From JAPUEK01 sp963815355 (lineage in GTDB: Bacteria > Pseudomonadota > Alphaproteobacteria > Rhodobacterales > Rhodobacteraceae), in NCBI GenBank assembly GCA_963815355.1, contig CAWFGJ010000002.1, forward strand, positions 186,001 through 250,000: a DNA stretch of 64,000 nt, given 5' to 3'. The position numbers and the translations under genes are program-made. This document shows positions 1-7,160 of the stretch, piece by piece (the first letter of the stretch is position 1; every line of letters starts with the position of its first letter). The notes below the pieces were generated by a model that was not told the DNA's origin, did no database searches, and worked only from the letters and a program-made list of their open reading frames with translations.

Positions 1-850
1 AGTCGATCGATACTTTTGGTTCTGGATCGTAAGACAACACCATTCCCATGTAACCCGCGGCGGCTTCACGGACGATTTCGTTGATGTCAGCCACGGTCAC
101 ATCTTTGCCGGCAACAAAGGTCAGATCCACCGCCGAGACATTCGGTGTCGGCACGCGAATGGCCGAGCCATCCAGTTTGCCCGCCAGTTCCGGCAGCACC
201 TCACCAATCGCTTTTCCGGCCCCGGTTGAGGTCGGGATCATCGCCATGGAGGCTGCGCGGGCGCGGTAGAGGTCCTTATGGCGCCGGTCTAAAGTGGGTT
301 GGTCACCGGTGTAGCTGTGGATCGTCGTCATGATCCCACTCTCAATGCCGACCGCGTCGTTAAGCACTTTGGCCAGCGGAGCCAGGCAGTTCGTGGTGCA
401 CGAAGCGTTGGAGACGACCTGATGGTCCAGCCCCAATTGCCGATGGTTCACGCCGTAAACAACGGTCATGTCGGCACGTTTGGCGGGCGCAGAGACGAGC
501 ACACGCTTTGCGCCACGGCCCAGATGCACTGCGGCCTTGTCGCGGTCGTTGAATTTGCCAGTACATTCCAGAACAACATCGACGCCGTCCCAGTCCAGTT
601 CTTCCGGGTTGTAGGTCGACATCACTCGAATGGGCCCGCGACCGAGGTCCAATGCATTGCCATGCACCTTCACAACCCCCGGAAACCGACCGTGGACAGA
701 ATCATATTTAAGCAGATGTGCGTTCGTCTCTATCGGCCCTGTGGCGTTGATGGCCACGACTTGGACGTCATTGCGGTTTGATTCGGCAATATGGGCCAAT
801 GTGCAGCGCCCGATGCGCCCAAAACCGTTGATGCCGATGGTGATGGTCAT
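1..850 (-). CDS. gap: Glyceraldehyde-3-phosphate dehydrogenase (3' end cut by window edge)
   Basis: Catalyses the NAD(P)-dependent interconversion of glyceraldehyde-3-phosphate and 1,3-bisphosphoglycerate in the cytoplasm (glycolysis, gluconeogenesis, Calvin cycle). The minus-strand frame is open from the ATG at 848-850 to the window edge, about 283 codons of the usual 330-335, so the C-terminus is missing. It begins with the Rossmann motif INGFGRIGR and contains the catalytic signature NASCTTNCLAP around residue 150, with the nucleophilic Cys, then the substrate-binding STGAGKAIG segment near residue 205. Transketolase lies about 1.2 kb away on the same strand, on the far side of the oppositely oriented DUF808 gene, suggesting a central-carbon neighbourhood. 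Two LacI-type operators lie 85-117 bp upstream of the start codon. Confidence 0.97.
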   Translation of the reverse strand, partial: MTITIGINGFGRIGRCTLAHIAESNRNDVQVVAINATGPIETNAHLLKYDSVHGRFPGVVKVHGNALDLGRGPIRVMSTYNPEELDWDGVDVVLECTGKFNDRDKAAVHLGRGAKRVLVSAPAKRADMTVVYGVNHRQLGLDHQVVSNASCTTNCLAPLAKVLNDAVGIESGIMTTIHSYTGDQPTLDRRHKDLYRARAASMAMIPTSTGAGKAIGEVLPELAGKLDGSAIRVPTPNVSAVDLTFVAGKDVTVADINEIVREAAAGYMGMVLSYDPEPKVSID

Positions 851-934
851 TTCTGCCTCCGCACTGATAATCCTTTGGGCGAGATATCTGGAAGACTGAC
901 AAAGTCAAAGCGCAAAATCGACGCAATTTCATGG

Positions 935-967
935 TGTTAGCGCAAACTTTGCATGTTGGCGCTAACA
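935..967. promoter_or_regulatory. Pair of LacI-type operators upstream of gap
   Basis: Two 14-bp sites, TGTTAGCGCAAACT at 935-948 and TGTTGGCGCTAACA at 954-967, match the symmetrical pattern TGTTAGCGCTAACA at 12 and 13 of 14 positions. Their centres are 19 bp apart. The outer halves also form a perfect 9-bp inverted repeat. They lie between the divergent gap and DUF808 genes. The form is that of LacI-family operators. In Rhodobacteraceae the LacI-family regulator CceR controls central carbon genes including gap, so it is the best candidate, but the regulator gene is not in this window and the assignment is inference. Confidence 0.6.
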
Positions 968-1031
968 AGGGGGCTTTGCCTTCGGAACCAGGGCGGGCTA
1001 AATGCTTGGCAAGAAAACAAGGGGTTCTTGC

Positions 1032-2003
1032 ATGAGTGGTTTGTTGGCATTGCTGGATGATGTGGCGGCGATTGCCAAGGTGGCTGCGGCTTCGGTCGAT
1101 GATATCGCGGCGGCAGCGGCCAAGGCGGGGGCCAAAGCGGCGGGTGTGGTCATTGACGATGCCGCGGTCACACCCAAATACGTGCACGGCTTTGAGGCAA
1201 AGCGGGAATTGCCGATCATCTGGCGGATTGCACGCGGCTCGCTTTTCAACAAGCTGGTGCTGCTTTTGCCGGGTTTGCTTTTGCTCAATTACTTCCTGCC
1301 CTTTGCCATCACCCCGCTGTTGATGCTGGGGGGGGCTTATTTGTGTTTTGAGGGGGCCGAGAAGATCTTCCATGCAGCTTTTCCGCATGGAGACGATGAG
1401 GTGGCCGAGGATTTCGACACCAAGGACCCCGCCCATCTGGAAGAAGAAAAAATCGCCGGGGCAATCAAGACCGATTTCATCCTGTCCGCCGAGATCATGA
1501 CCATCGCCCTTGCGGCCATTCCAGAGGGCACGCTGTGGGTAGAGGCGATCACGTTGGCGCTTGTGGGGGCGCTGATCACGGCAGCGGTCTATGGCGCGGT
1601 GGCCTTGATCGTAAAGATGGATGACATCGGGCTTCATATGGTTGCCGCCAGCCGGACTGGTTTTGGCCGTCAGCTTGGCAGGGGCCTCGTCTTGGGAATG
1701 CCCTATCTGATGAGCATTTTATCGGCTGTGGGGACACTTGCCATGCTGTGGGTCGGGGGCAACATTCTGGTGCATGGGCTGGATGTGCTGGGCCAGCATG
1801 AACCTTACGCGACGATCCACCATTGGGCCGAAGCGGCAGCGGCGGCCGTGCCGCAAGCGGCAGGCTTTGCAAGTTGGTTGGTCACGGCTTTAGCGGATGG
1901 GGTGCTTGGTCTGGTTCTGGGCACGCTGCTGATCCCGCTGGTCACGCGGGTCATCGGGCCGATTTTCGCCGCAGTGGCTGGAAAGAAAAAAGCCGCGCAT
2001 TGA
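1032..2003 (+). CDS. DUF808 family inner-membrane protein (YedI-like)
   Basis: A 323-residue membrane protein of the DUF808 family (E. coli YedI relatives), function unknown. It shows the family's N-terminal GLLALLDDVA segment, the central ELPIIWRIARGSLFNK and ITPLLMLGGAYLCFEGAEK blocks, the TDFILSAEI motif near residue 155, and several strongly hydrophobic helices running to the C-terminus. I start at the ATG at 1032, which aligns with the family N-terminus; an in-frame ATG at 1002 would add ten residues with no support. It is transcribed divergently from gap and convergently with tkt, sharing a bidirectional terminator with the latter. Confidence 0.9.
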   Translation: MSGLLALLDDVAAIAKVAAASVDDIAAAAAKAGAKAAGVVIDDAAVTPKYVHGFEAKRELPIIWRIARGSLFNKLVLLLPGLLLLNYFLPFAITPLLMLGGAYLCFEGAEKIFHAAFPHGDDEVAEDFDTKDPAHLEEEKIAGAIKTDFILSAEIMTIALAAIPEGTLWVEAITLALVGALITAAVYGAVALIVKMDDIGLHMVAASRTGFGRQLGRGLVLGMPYLMSILSAVGTLAMLWVGGNILVHGLDVLGQHEPYATIHHWAEAAAAAVPQAAGFASWLVTALADGVLGLVLGTLLIPLVTRVIGPIFAAVAGKKKAAH

Positions 2004-2014
2004 GCGCGGCTTTC
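1985..2014. terminator. Bidirectional rho-independent terminator between DUF808 gene and tkt
   Basis: An 8-bp perfect stem, AGCCGCGC (1991-1998) and GCGCGGCT (2004-2011), with a 5-nt loop. It is preceded by a run of A and followed by TTT, so it can end transcripts from both sides. It overlaps the 3' end of the DUF808 gene and lies 25 bp from the tkt stop codon. Confidence 0.8.
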
Positions 2015-2035
2015 GTAGCTTGATCTGCGGCGCGC

Positions 2036-4051
2036 TTACAGCAGCGCCTTGGCCTTTGCGACAGTGGCTTCGGCGGTGATGCCGAATTCCTTGTACAGCC
2101 GGTCAATCGGAGCAGATGCGCCGAATGAGGACATGCCCACGAAATCAGCTTTGGCTTCGCGCCCTCGCTCGCCCAACAAGAATTGGTCCCAGCCCATACG
2201 AACGCCCGCCTCAATTGCGATCCGCGCCGGACCGGCGGGGAGCACCTTTTTGCGGTAGGCTTCGTCTTGCGCGGCAAACAGTTCCATCGAGGGCATCGAT
2301 ACCACGCGGGTGCCAATGCCTTCAGCTTCGAGCATGTCGCGGGCCTTCAGCGCGATTTCCACTTCGGAACCGGTCGCCATCAGGATCACCTGCCGTTTGC
2401 CGGTCGATTCCGCGAGCACATAGGCACCCTTGGCGGTCAGGTTCTGGTTGGTATGGGTCTTGCGCACCGTCGGCAGGTTTTGACGGCTAAGCGCCAGAAC
2501 GGAAGGCCGGGTCTTTTCGCTCAGCGCTATTTCCCAGGCCTCGGCGGTTTCGACCAGATCGGCGGGTCGGAACACCAGCATGTTGGGCGTAGAGCGGCTG
2601 ATCGCCAGATGCTCAACCGGTTGGTGGGTCGGGCCGTCTTCGCCCAGACCGATGCTGTCATGGGTCATCACATAGACCACGGGGATGCCCATCAGCGCCG
2701 ACAGGCGCATCGAGGGGCGGGCGTAGTCGGTGAAGCACATGAAGGTGCCGCCGTAGGGGCGCACGCCACCGTGCAGCGCCATGCCGTTCATCGCCGCCGC
2801 CATGCCGTGTTCACGGATGCCGTAATAGACGTAGCGGCCTTTGCGGTCCTCGGCGCTGAAGACGCCCAGATCTGCGGTTTTGGTGTTGTTGGAACCTGTC
2901 AGGTCAGCCGAACCGCCCAGCGTTTCGGTTGACACAGGGTTAACGGCGGCCAGAACTTTTTCCGAAGCCGAACGGGTGGCAATTTTCGGTGCCTCTTCAG
3001 AGGCGGCTTTCTTCACCGCGCGGATGGTGGCCGAGAGCTTTGCCGGGGCGTCGGCGGAAAAGATGCGCGCAAATTCTGCCTGTTTGGCGGCGGAAAGGGC
3101 GGACAGGCGGGTCTGCCATTCGGCGTTGGCCGCAGCGCCGCGTGCGCCCAGACCTTCCCACCAGGATTTGATCTCGGCAGGGATCTCAAACGGGGCGTAG
3201 GGCCAGCCATAGGCTTTTTTGGCCGCTTCCATCTGCGTCTTGTCGGTCAGCGCGCCGTGGCCTTTGGAGGTGTCTTGTGCCGCGTGACCGAGAGCGATGT
3301 GGGTCTTGCAATCAATCAACGCCGGACGCGGCGATTTTTTAGCCGCGGTGAGGGCACGGTCGATGTCTTCCGGGTCATGGCCGTCGCAAGCGAACACATC
3401 CCAGCCCGAGGCCGCAAAGCGTGCCTTCTGGTCGGTCATGTCCGACAGCGAAACTTTACCATCAATGGTGATGCCGTTGTTGTCCCACATCACGATGAGC
3501 CGCGACAGTTGCAGCTTGCCCGCCAGCGTCAGTGCTTCTTGGCTGACGCCTTCCATCAGGCAGCCGTCGCCCGCAATGACATAGGTGTAGTGATCGACGA
3601 CTTTGGAGCCCCAACGCGCGCGCAGGTTTTCTTCGGCAATGGCAAAGCCGACCGAGTTGGCGATGCCTTGGCCCAGCGGCCCGGTCGTGGTTTCAACACC
3701 GGATACATGGCCGTATTCCGGGTGACCGGCGGTGATGGCACCCCATTGGCGGAAGTTCTTGATCTGGTCGATCGTGACGTCTTCGTAGCCGGTCAGGTGC
3801 AACAGCGCGTAGATCAGCATAGAGCCGTGGCCCGCCGACAGGATGAACCGGTCACGGTCGGCCCAACGCGGTGCCTTGGGATCAAACTTCAAATGCTTCG
3901 CAAAAAGCACCGTTGCGACATCGGCCATACCCATCGGCATGCCGGAGTGTCCTGAGTTTGCAGCGGCCACCGCGTCGAGCGTCAAGGTGCGGATAGCGCA
4001 GGCGCGCATCCAGTGATCGGGGTGGCGGGCGCGGAGCGTATCAATATCCAA
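2036..4051 (-). CDS. tkt: Transketolase
   Basis: Thiamine-diphosphate enzyme that moves two-carbon units between ketose and aldose phosphates in the pentose phosphate pathway and Calvin cycle. The 671-residue product has the usual full length. Visible landmarks are the N-terminal AANSGHSGMPMG substrate-binding loop with its conserved His, the ThDP motif beginning GDGCLMEG around residue 155 and ending WDNN, the pyrimidine domain with YGGTFMCFTDYARPS near residue 425, and GLGEDGPTHQP near 460 with the catalytic His. Same strand as gap, with the DUF808 gene between them on the other strand. Confidence 0.97.
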   Translation of the reverse strand: MDIDTLRARHPDHWMRACAIRTLTLDAVAAANSGHSGMPMGMADVATVLFAKHLKFDPKAPRWADRDRFILSAGHGSMLIYALLHLTGYEDVTIDQIKNFRQWGAITAGHPEYGHVSGVETTTGPLGQGIANSVGFAIAEENLRARWGSKVVDHYTYVIAGDGCLMEGVSQEALTLAGKLQLSRLIVMWDNNGITIDGKVSLSDMTDQKARFAASGWDVFACDGHDPEDIDRALTAAKKSPRPALIDCKTHIALGHAAQDTSKGHGALTDKTQMEAAKKAYGWPYAPFEIPAEIKSWWEGLGARGAAANAEWQTRLSALSAAKQAEFARIFSADAPAKLSATIRAVKKAASEEAPKIATRSASEKVLAAVNPVSTETLGGSADLTGSNNTKTADLGVFSAEDRKGRYVYYGIREHGMAAAMNGMALHGGVRPYGGTFMCFTDYARPSMRLSALMGIPVVYVMTHDSIGLGEDGPTHQPVEHLAISRSTPNMLVFRPADLVETAEAWEIALSEKTRPSVLALSRQNLPTVRKTHTNQNLTAKGAYVLAESTGKRQVILMATGSEVEIALKARDMLEAEGIGTRVVSMPSMELFAAQDEAYRKKVLPAGPARIAIEAGVRMGWDQFLLGERGREAKADFVGMSSFGASAPIDRLYKEFGITAEATVAKAKALL

Positions 4052-4240
4052 GGCCGAATTCCTGTTGCTGATAGGTTCAAAGGCTCATAACAGCCTCGGC
4101 GGCAAGATCAAGCGCGGCCCGCAAGGCCTTGGTAGGAAAGGGGGGACCTTCTTTCCCCGATTGCGCTAAGATGGGTGTTGACGGGGTGCGAAGCAATTCG
4201 CAGCCACATTCTTGGTAGTTGGGAAGGGGCTTTGGGCCAG

Positions 4241-4600
4241 ATGCAGGACATCGCAGAACTGGAACGGCGGATTACCGCGGCGCTGGAACGGATTACGCGC
4301 GGGGTCGACAGCCTTGCTTCGCTTCCCGCCGAAGCCGCACCCGTGCAGGCAGACGACGCGCCGTCCCGCCTGAGCGAGGCGCTTGACGAAGAGCGGATGG
4401 CGAACGCCCAGCTGACCGAACGGCTTCGTGTGATCCGCGATCGGGAATCTGACGCCCGCGCCGGGTTGGAAGCGAAGATCACGGCACTGACCGCCGAGCT
4501 TGCCGCCTTGCATGCCAGCCGCGCCGACGCCGTGGCCGAAATGGACGAAATTCTGTCCGCCCTTACTCCCCTTATTCAGGAGGCCGGCCCTCATGCCTGA
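4241..4600 (+). CDS. Coiled-coil protein encoded upstream of zapA (ZauP-like)
   Basis: A 119-residue, charged, almost entirely helical protein with heptad-like patterning across ELERRITAALERI, EERMANAQLTERL and KITALTAELAALHASRADA; no signal peptide or membrane segment. It overlaps zapA by 8 bp. In Caulobacter the coiled-coil protein ZauP, encoded just upstream of zapA, binds ZapA and focuses the Z-ring, so the same role is inferred from position and fold rather than sequence identity. I start at the ATG at 4241, preceded by GGGAAGGGG; an upstream in-frame start at 4175 has no ribosome binding site. Confidence 0.75.
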   Translation: MQDIAELERRITAALERITRGVDSLASLPAEAAPVQADDAPSRLSEALDEERMANAQLTERLRVIRDRESDARAGLEAKITALTAELAALHASRADAVAEMDEILSALTPLIQEAGPHA

Positions 4601-4964
4601 TCTTGATGTCTCTATCGGTGGTCGCAGCTTTAGTGTGTCTTGTCAGCCGGGCGAAGAGCATTTCCTGCAAGCGGCCGCGCTGATGTTGGACAATGAGGCC
4701 CAGCCCTTGGTGGCACAGCTTGGACGAATCCCTGAGGTTCGGATGTTGTTGATGGCGGGTTTGATGCTGGCCGACAAAACCGCCGCGGTCGAAGATGAGA
4801 ACCGCACGCTTAAAGCCAAGTTGGCCGAGATTGAGGCCCGCCCGGTGCCGGAACGCGAAAAGCTGGAGGTGCCGGTGGTGCCGCCGGGCTTGCGCGAAAC
4901 GCTGGCCGAGATTGCCGCGCGGGCCGAAGCCTTGGCGGATTCGGTCGAAGAACGCGTCGCTTGA
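4593..4964 (+). CDS. zapA: Cell division protein ZapA
   Basis: A 123-residue member of the ZapA family, a cytoplasmic protein that binds FtsZ and promotes filament bundling at midcell. The N-terminal globular part (PDLDVSIGGRSFSVSCQPGE) carries the family's beta-sheet pattern, followed by a long coiled coil from about residue 50 that includes LMLADKTAAVEDENR. The ATG at 4593 has an AGGAGG ribosome binding site inside the end of the upstream coiled-coil gene, and the two frames overlap by 8 bp, indicating one operon. Confidence 0.92.
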   Translation: MPDLDVSIGGRSFSVSCQPGEEHFLQAAALMLDNEAQPLVAQLGRIPEVRMLLMAGLMLADKTAAVEDENRTLKAKLAEIEARPVPEREKLEVPVVPPGLRETLAEIAARAEALADSVEERVA

Positions 4965-5010
4965 ACGCGCGAAAAGGATGGGCCTGAGCGTGGTTGTTAG
5001 GCGCTAGGCT

Positions 5011-5163
5011 TTACGATTGCTGCGCCGTAAGGGCCTGCATGATCTTGGCGCGCAAGCTTTCATCTACCTTTGACAGATCGCCGCGATAGGTGAAGTTCAT
5101 CGTCACGCCCCAGTGCAGGGCGATGAGGTAAACCTGTTCAGACCTGAGGGGCTTGCACTTCAT
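5011..5163 (-). CDS. Unrecognised small ORF, possibly the remnant of a longer gene
   Basis: A 50-codon minus-strand frame ending at 5011. The protein reads like genuine coding sequence (RSEQVYLIALHWGVTMNF, then DLSKVDESLRAKIM), but I cannot name a family. The same frame stays open without a start codon up to about 5250, and a neighbouring frame gives REVFANSFGLAP just upstream, as if one frameshift separated two parts of a longer gene. No clear ribosome binding site is visible before the ATG at 5161-5163. It may be a relic, or a real short protein whose reading frame is damaged by a sequence error of the kind seen elsewhere in this window. Confidence 0.3.
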   Translation of the reverse strand: MKCKPLRSEQVYLIALHWGVTMNFTYRGDLSKVDESLRAKIMQALTAQQS

Positions 5164-5350
5164 TCCGATGATTTTGGCGTAGCTGGAGGGGCCAGCCCGA
5201 ACGAGTTGGCAAACACTTCGCGGAATACCCCAAGGATGCCCGCAGCGCCTTTAGGCGCGGAGTAGCGCCTGACAAGTCAATTTGGGGCAAGTATGGGGGC
5301 TCGCTCACGGCGCGAATATTGCCGTCTTGGGGCAATTGCACTTGAAGATC

Positions 5351-5396
5351 GTCCCGTGTGCAATCTGGAGGAAACGTCCAGATTGCACACAGGGAC
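5351..5396. repeat. Long inverted repeat downstream of grxD
   Basis: Arms GTGTGCAATCTGGA (5356-5369) and TCCAGATTGCACAC (5377-5390) are perfect complements around a 7-nt loop GGAAACG. Outside them GTCCC and GGGAC extend the pairing by five more bases with one bulged A. A stem of about 19 bp is far stronger than an ordinary terminator and has no T-run on either strand. It lies 21 bp past the grxD stop, in a 450-bp region (4965-5416) that otherwise holds only the possible relic at 5011-5163. It might be an RNA-stabilising end, a processed structure or the residue of a small mobile repeat. Confidence 0.8.
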
Positions 5397-5416
5397 AACA
5401 TTCAAAGGCGCGGTTG

Positions 5417-5776
5417 TCAGGCGTTGGCTTCGCGGATCTTTTCAGCCGCGGCCTTGTCGAACGCCACACCGTTGGTTTCCAGCAAGGAATCCAACTCGCC
5501 CGACAAAGCCATTTCGGTGACGATATCGCAGCCGCCGACAAATTCGCCCTTCACATAAAGTTGCGGAATGGTCGGCCAGTCTGAAAAGTCCTTGATGCCC
5601 TGACGGATCTCTGCGTCAGCCAACACGTTGACGTCGGCAAAATCGACGCCAAGATAGTTCAGCACACCGGCGACCCGAGAGGAGAACCCGCATTGGGGCA
5701 TCAGCTTGGTGCCTTTCATGAACAGCACAACGTCGTTCTTGGCCACCGTTTCTTTGATCTGATCAATTGCGGTCAT
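5417..5776 (-). CDS. grxD: Monothiol glutaredoxin, Grx4 family
   Basis: A 119-residue cytoplasmic CGFS-type glutaredoxin that binds and delivers [2Fe-2S] clusters with glutathione. It shows FMKGTKLMPQCGFSSR with the CGFS active site near residue 32, the cis-proline segment WPTIPQLYVKGEFVGGCDI (cis-Pro followed by the GG glutathione-binding site), and full family length. It sits 134 bp behind bolA on the same strand. Grx4 and BolA proteins are known partners that share a cluster, so the adjacency fits a functional pair. Confidence 0.96.
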   Translation of the reverse strand: MTAIDQIKETVAKNDVVLFMKGTKLMPQCGFSSRVAGVLNYLGVDFADVNVLADAEIRQGIKDFSDWPTIPQLYVKGEFVGGCDIVTEMALSGELDSLLETNGVAFDKAAAEKIREANA

Positions 5777-5861
5777 CGTTCGTTTCCTTTGTCTTTTCCG
5801 TTCGCCAGAACCCGATGCCCACTACGGTTGGAAAGGGTATTCCGGCAAGAATTATTCCCAA
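5763..5861 (-). CDS. Possible tiny hydrophobic ORF between bolA and grxD
   Basis: A 32-codon frame with a TTG start at 5859-5861, ending in a stop that overlaps the first codons of grxD. It encodes LGIILAGIPFPTVVGIGF, one candidate transmembrane segment, followed by the charged tail WRTEKTKETNDDRN. Only a weak AAGG-type sequence precedes it and there is no ATG, so this rests on the membrane-like composition and the tight overlap with grxD. It may equally be leader sequence. Confidence 0.25.
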   Translation of the reverse strand: MGIILAGIPFPTVVGIGFWRTEKTKETNDDRN

Positions 5862-5910
5862 AATCCGCCCAGCCTTGGACGGGCTTAAGCCTGTGCAAGC
5901 GCCGCTTGGA

Positions 5911-6153
5911 TCACTCCGGCGCTTTGGTCGTAAGCGCCAGCGCGTGCAGTTCGCCATTGGCCCCATCCATCTTGCCCTTGAGGCTGGCATAGACCGCACG
6001 TTGCTGTTGCACGCGGTTCATGCCCTTGAACGAGGCGTCGATCACCTCGGCAGCCCAATGGTTTCCGTCCCCTGCCAGATCGGTGATCGTGATCTGGGCT
6101 TGGGGAAAGGTCGCGCGGATCAGGTCTTCGATGTCGCGGGCTTGCATGGCCAT
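5911..6153 (-). CDS. bolA: BolA family protein
   Basis: An 80-residue BolA-type protein; members partner with monothiol glutaredoxins in iron-sulfur and redox control. It starts MAMQARDIEDLIRATFPQAQ and carries the central GDGNHWAAEVIDASFKGMN block and the QQRAVYASL helix of the family. I place the start at the ATG at 6151-6153, which has a GAAGGAG ribosome binding site. A longer in-frame start at 6213 would add twenty non-conserved residues. It is co-directional with grxD. Confidence 0.93.
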   Translation of the reverse strand: MAMQARDIEDLIRATFPQAQITITDLAGDGNHWAAEVIDASFKGMNRVQQQRAVYASLKGKMDGANGELHALALTTKAPE

Positions 6154-6219
6154 GGCGGGCTCCTTCGTTACCGGTAAAATGTAAGGCTGGGGCAAGGGCG
6201 CTGCAAGGTGCAAACGTGC

Positions 6220-6705
6220 TTAGTCCAGCGCCTGCCATTCGGGCCGCAGCATGCCATAAATCATCAGATCAACGCTGCGGCCTAGGGCGGGGCGGAACCA
6301 ATGGGCGCGCATGCGCCCTTCAAAGGTGAAGCCTGCACGCAGATAGGCGCGCTGAGCGCGGGTATTCTCCGCGCTGGCATCCAGCCAAAGCCGTTTTGCG
6401 CCAAGGGTGGCAAAAGCATAGTCCTGCATCGCGCGCAAAAACGCAGCACCCTGACCAGCGCCAGCCGTAGCAAGCGCCAGACGGCGCAGTTCCACGCGGC
6501 CAGAGGGATCACCGATTTCCCCATACAGGGCGAAGCCTTCGGGGCCGGCCTTCCCTTGCCAGATCAACAGTCGCGCTGACGGGGCCGCAAGATAGGCGGC
6601 CAAGGCCGCGTCATCTTCATCGGCGATGAAGGGCGCGTAGTCTGGCCGCTGTGCCAAGGCGCGAATGAAGGGGAAATCGGCTGGGGTCGCGGGTCGCAGG
6701 GTCAT
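6220..6705 (-). CDS. GNAT family N-acetyltransferase
   Basis: A 161-residue acyl-CoA-dependent N-acyltransferase; substrate unknown. The GNAT core is visible as MTLRPATPADFPFIRAL at the N-terminus, the strand VELRRLALA, the acetyl-CoA loop GAGQGAAFL and LWLDASAENTRAQRAYLRAGF near the C-terminus. The ATG at 6703-6705 overlaps the stop of the preceding acetyltransferase gene (ATGA), so the two are translationally coupled. Confidence 0.88.
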   Translation of the reverse strand: MTLRPATPADFPFIRALAQRPDYAPFIADEDDAALAAYLAAPSARLLIWQGKAGPEGFALYGEIGDPSGRVELRRLALATAGAGQGAAFLRAMQDYAFATLGAKRLWLDASAENTRAQRAYLRAGFTFEGRMRAHWFRPALGRSVDLMIYGMLRPEWQALD

Positions 6706-7160
6706 GGTTGCCACTCTCGCGCAAGCAGACCCATGAAAACGCAATCTACCCAAGTGCCCGAGGGGCGACGCCAGCATTCACGCAGCACGCCTTCGGCCTG
6801 AAACCCCGTGGCGGCAAAAAAACGCAGGGCGCGGGTGTTGTCGGCGGTGACATCGAGGCTAATCCGGTGCGCGTTCAGGGGGCCGAAGACATGCGCCAGA
6901 ACGGAATGCATCAAGGGCCGGCCGACCCCTTTGCGCGTCGCAACCAAAGCGGCCAAGCCGTAGACCCCGTCGTGCCATTGGGTCAGCACGGCAAAACCGA
7001 GAACCTCCGTCTCTGGCCGCCACACAAAGGCCAGTCCTGCCGCAATCGCCGCGCCGATCTGGTCGGGGGCGGGTGGGTCGATGTGCTCGGCCCAGTCCGC
7101 ATTTGTCCATAGACGCCCAATCAGACTTGCGTCGGTGGGAAGGGCGACCTGCAGGCTCAC
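6702..7160 (-). CDS. GNAT family N-acetyltransferase
   Basis: A 152-residue GNAT protein beginning MSLQVALPTDASLIGRLW. The strand and acetyl-CoA loop are seen in VYGLAALVATRKGVGRPLM, followed by ISLDVTADNTRALRFFAATGF. The start is a GTG whose last bases overlap the purL stop codon (GTGA), and its stop overlaps the next GNAT gene. The two neighbours share the same fold and many C-terminal residues, which suggests an old tandem duplication, though they are clearly diverged. Substrate unknown. Confidence 0.87.
   Translation of the reverse strand: MSLQVALPTDASLIGRLWTNADWAEHIDPPAPDQIGAAIAAGLAFVWRPETEVLGFAVLTQWHDGVYGLAALVATRKGVGRPLMHSVLAHVFGPLNAHRISLDVTADNTRALRFFAATGFQAEGVLRECWRRPSGTWVDCVFMGLLAREWQP

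Noticed and set aside
768..1637. Long minus-strand ORF opposite the DUF808 gene
   Set aside because: Arginine/histidine-rich product typical of the antisense of GC-rich coding sequence, no ribosome binding site, and the plus-strand frame is clearly the conserved family.
4965..5100. 6S RNA gene (ssrS) expected downstream of zapA
   Set aside because: In many proteobacteria ssrS follows zapA, but I could not find the closing stem and large internal bubble here, and the following 5-formyl-THF cyclo-ligase gene is also missing. Not annotated; a covariance search would settle it.
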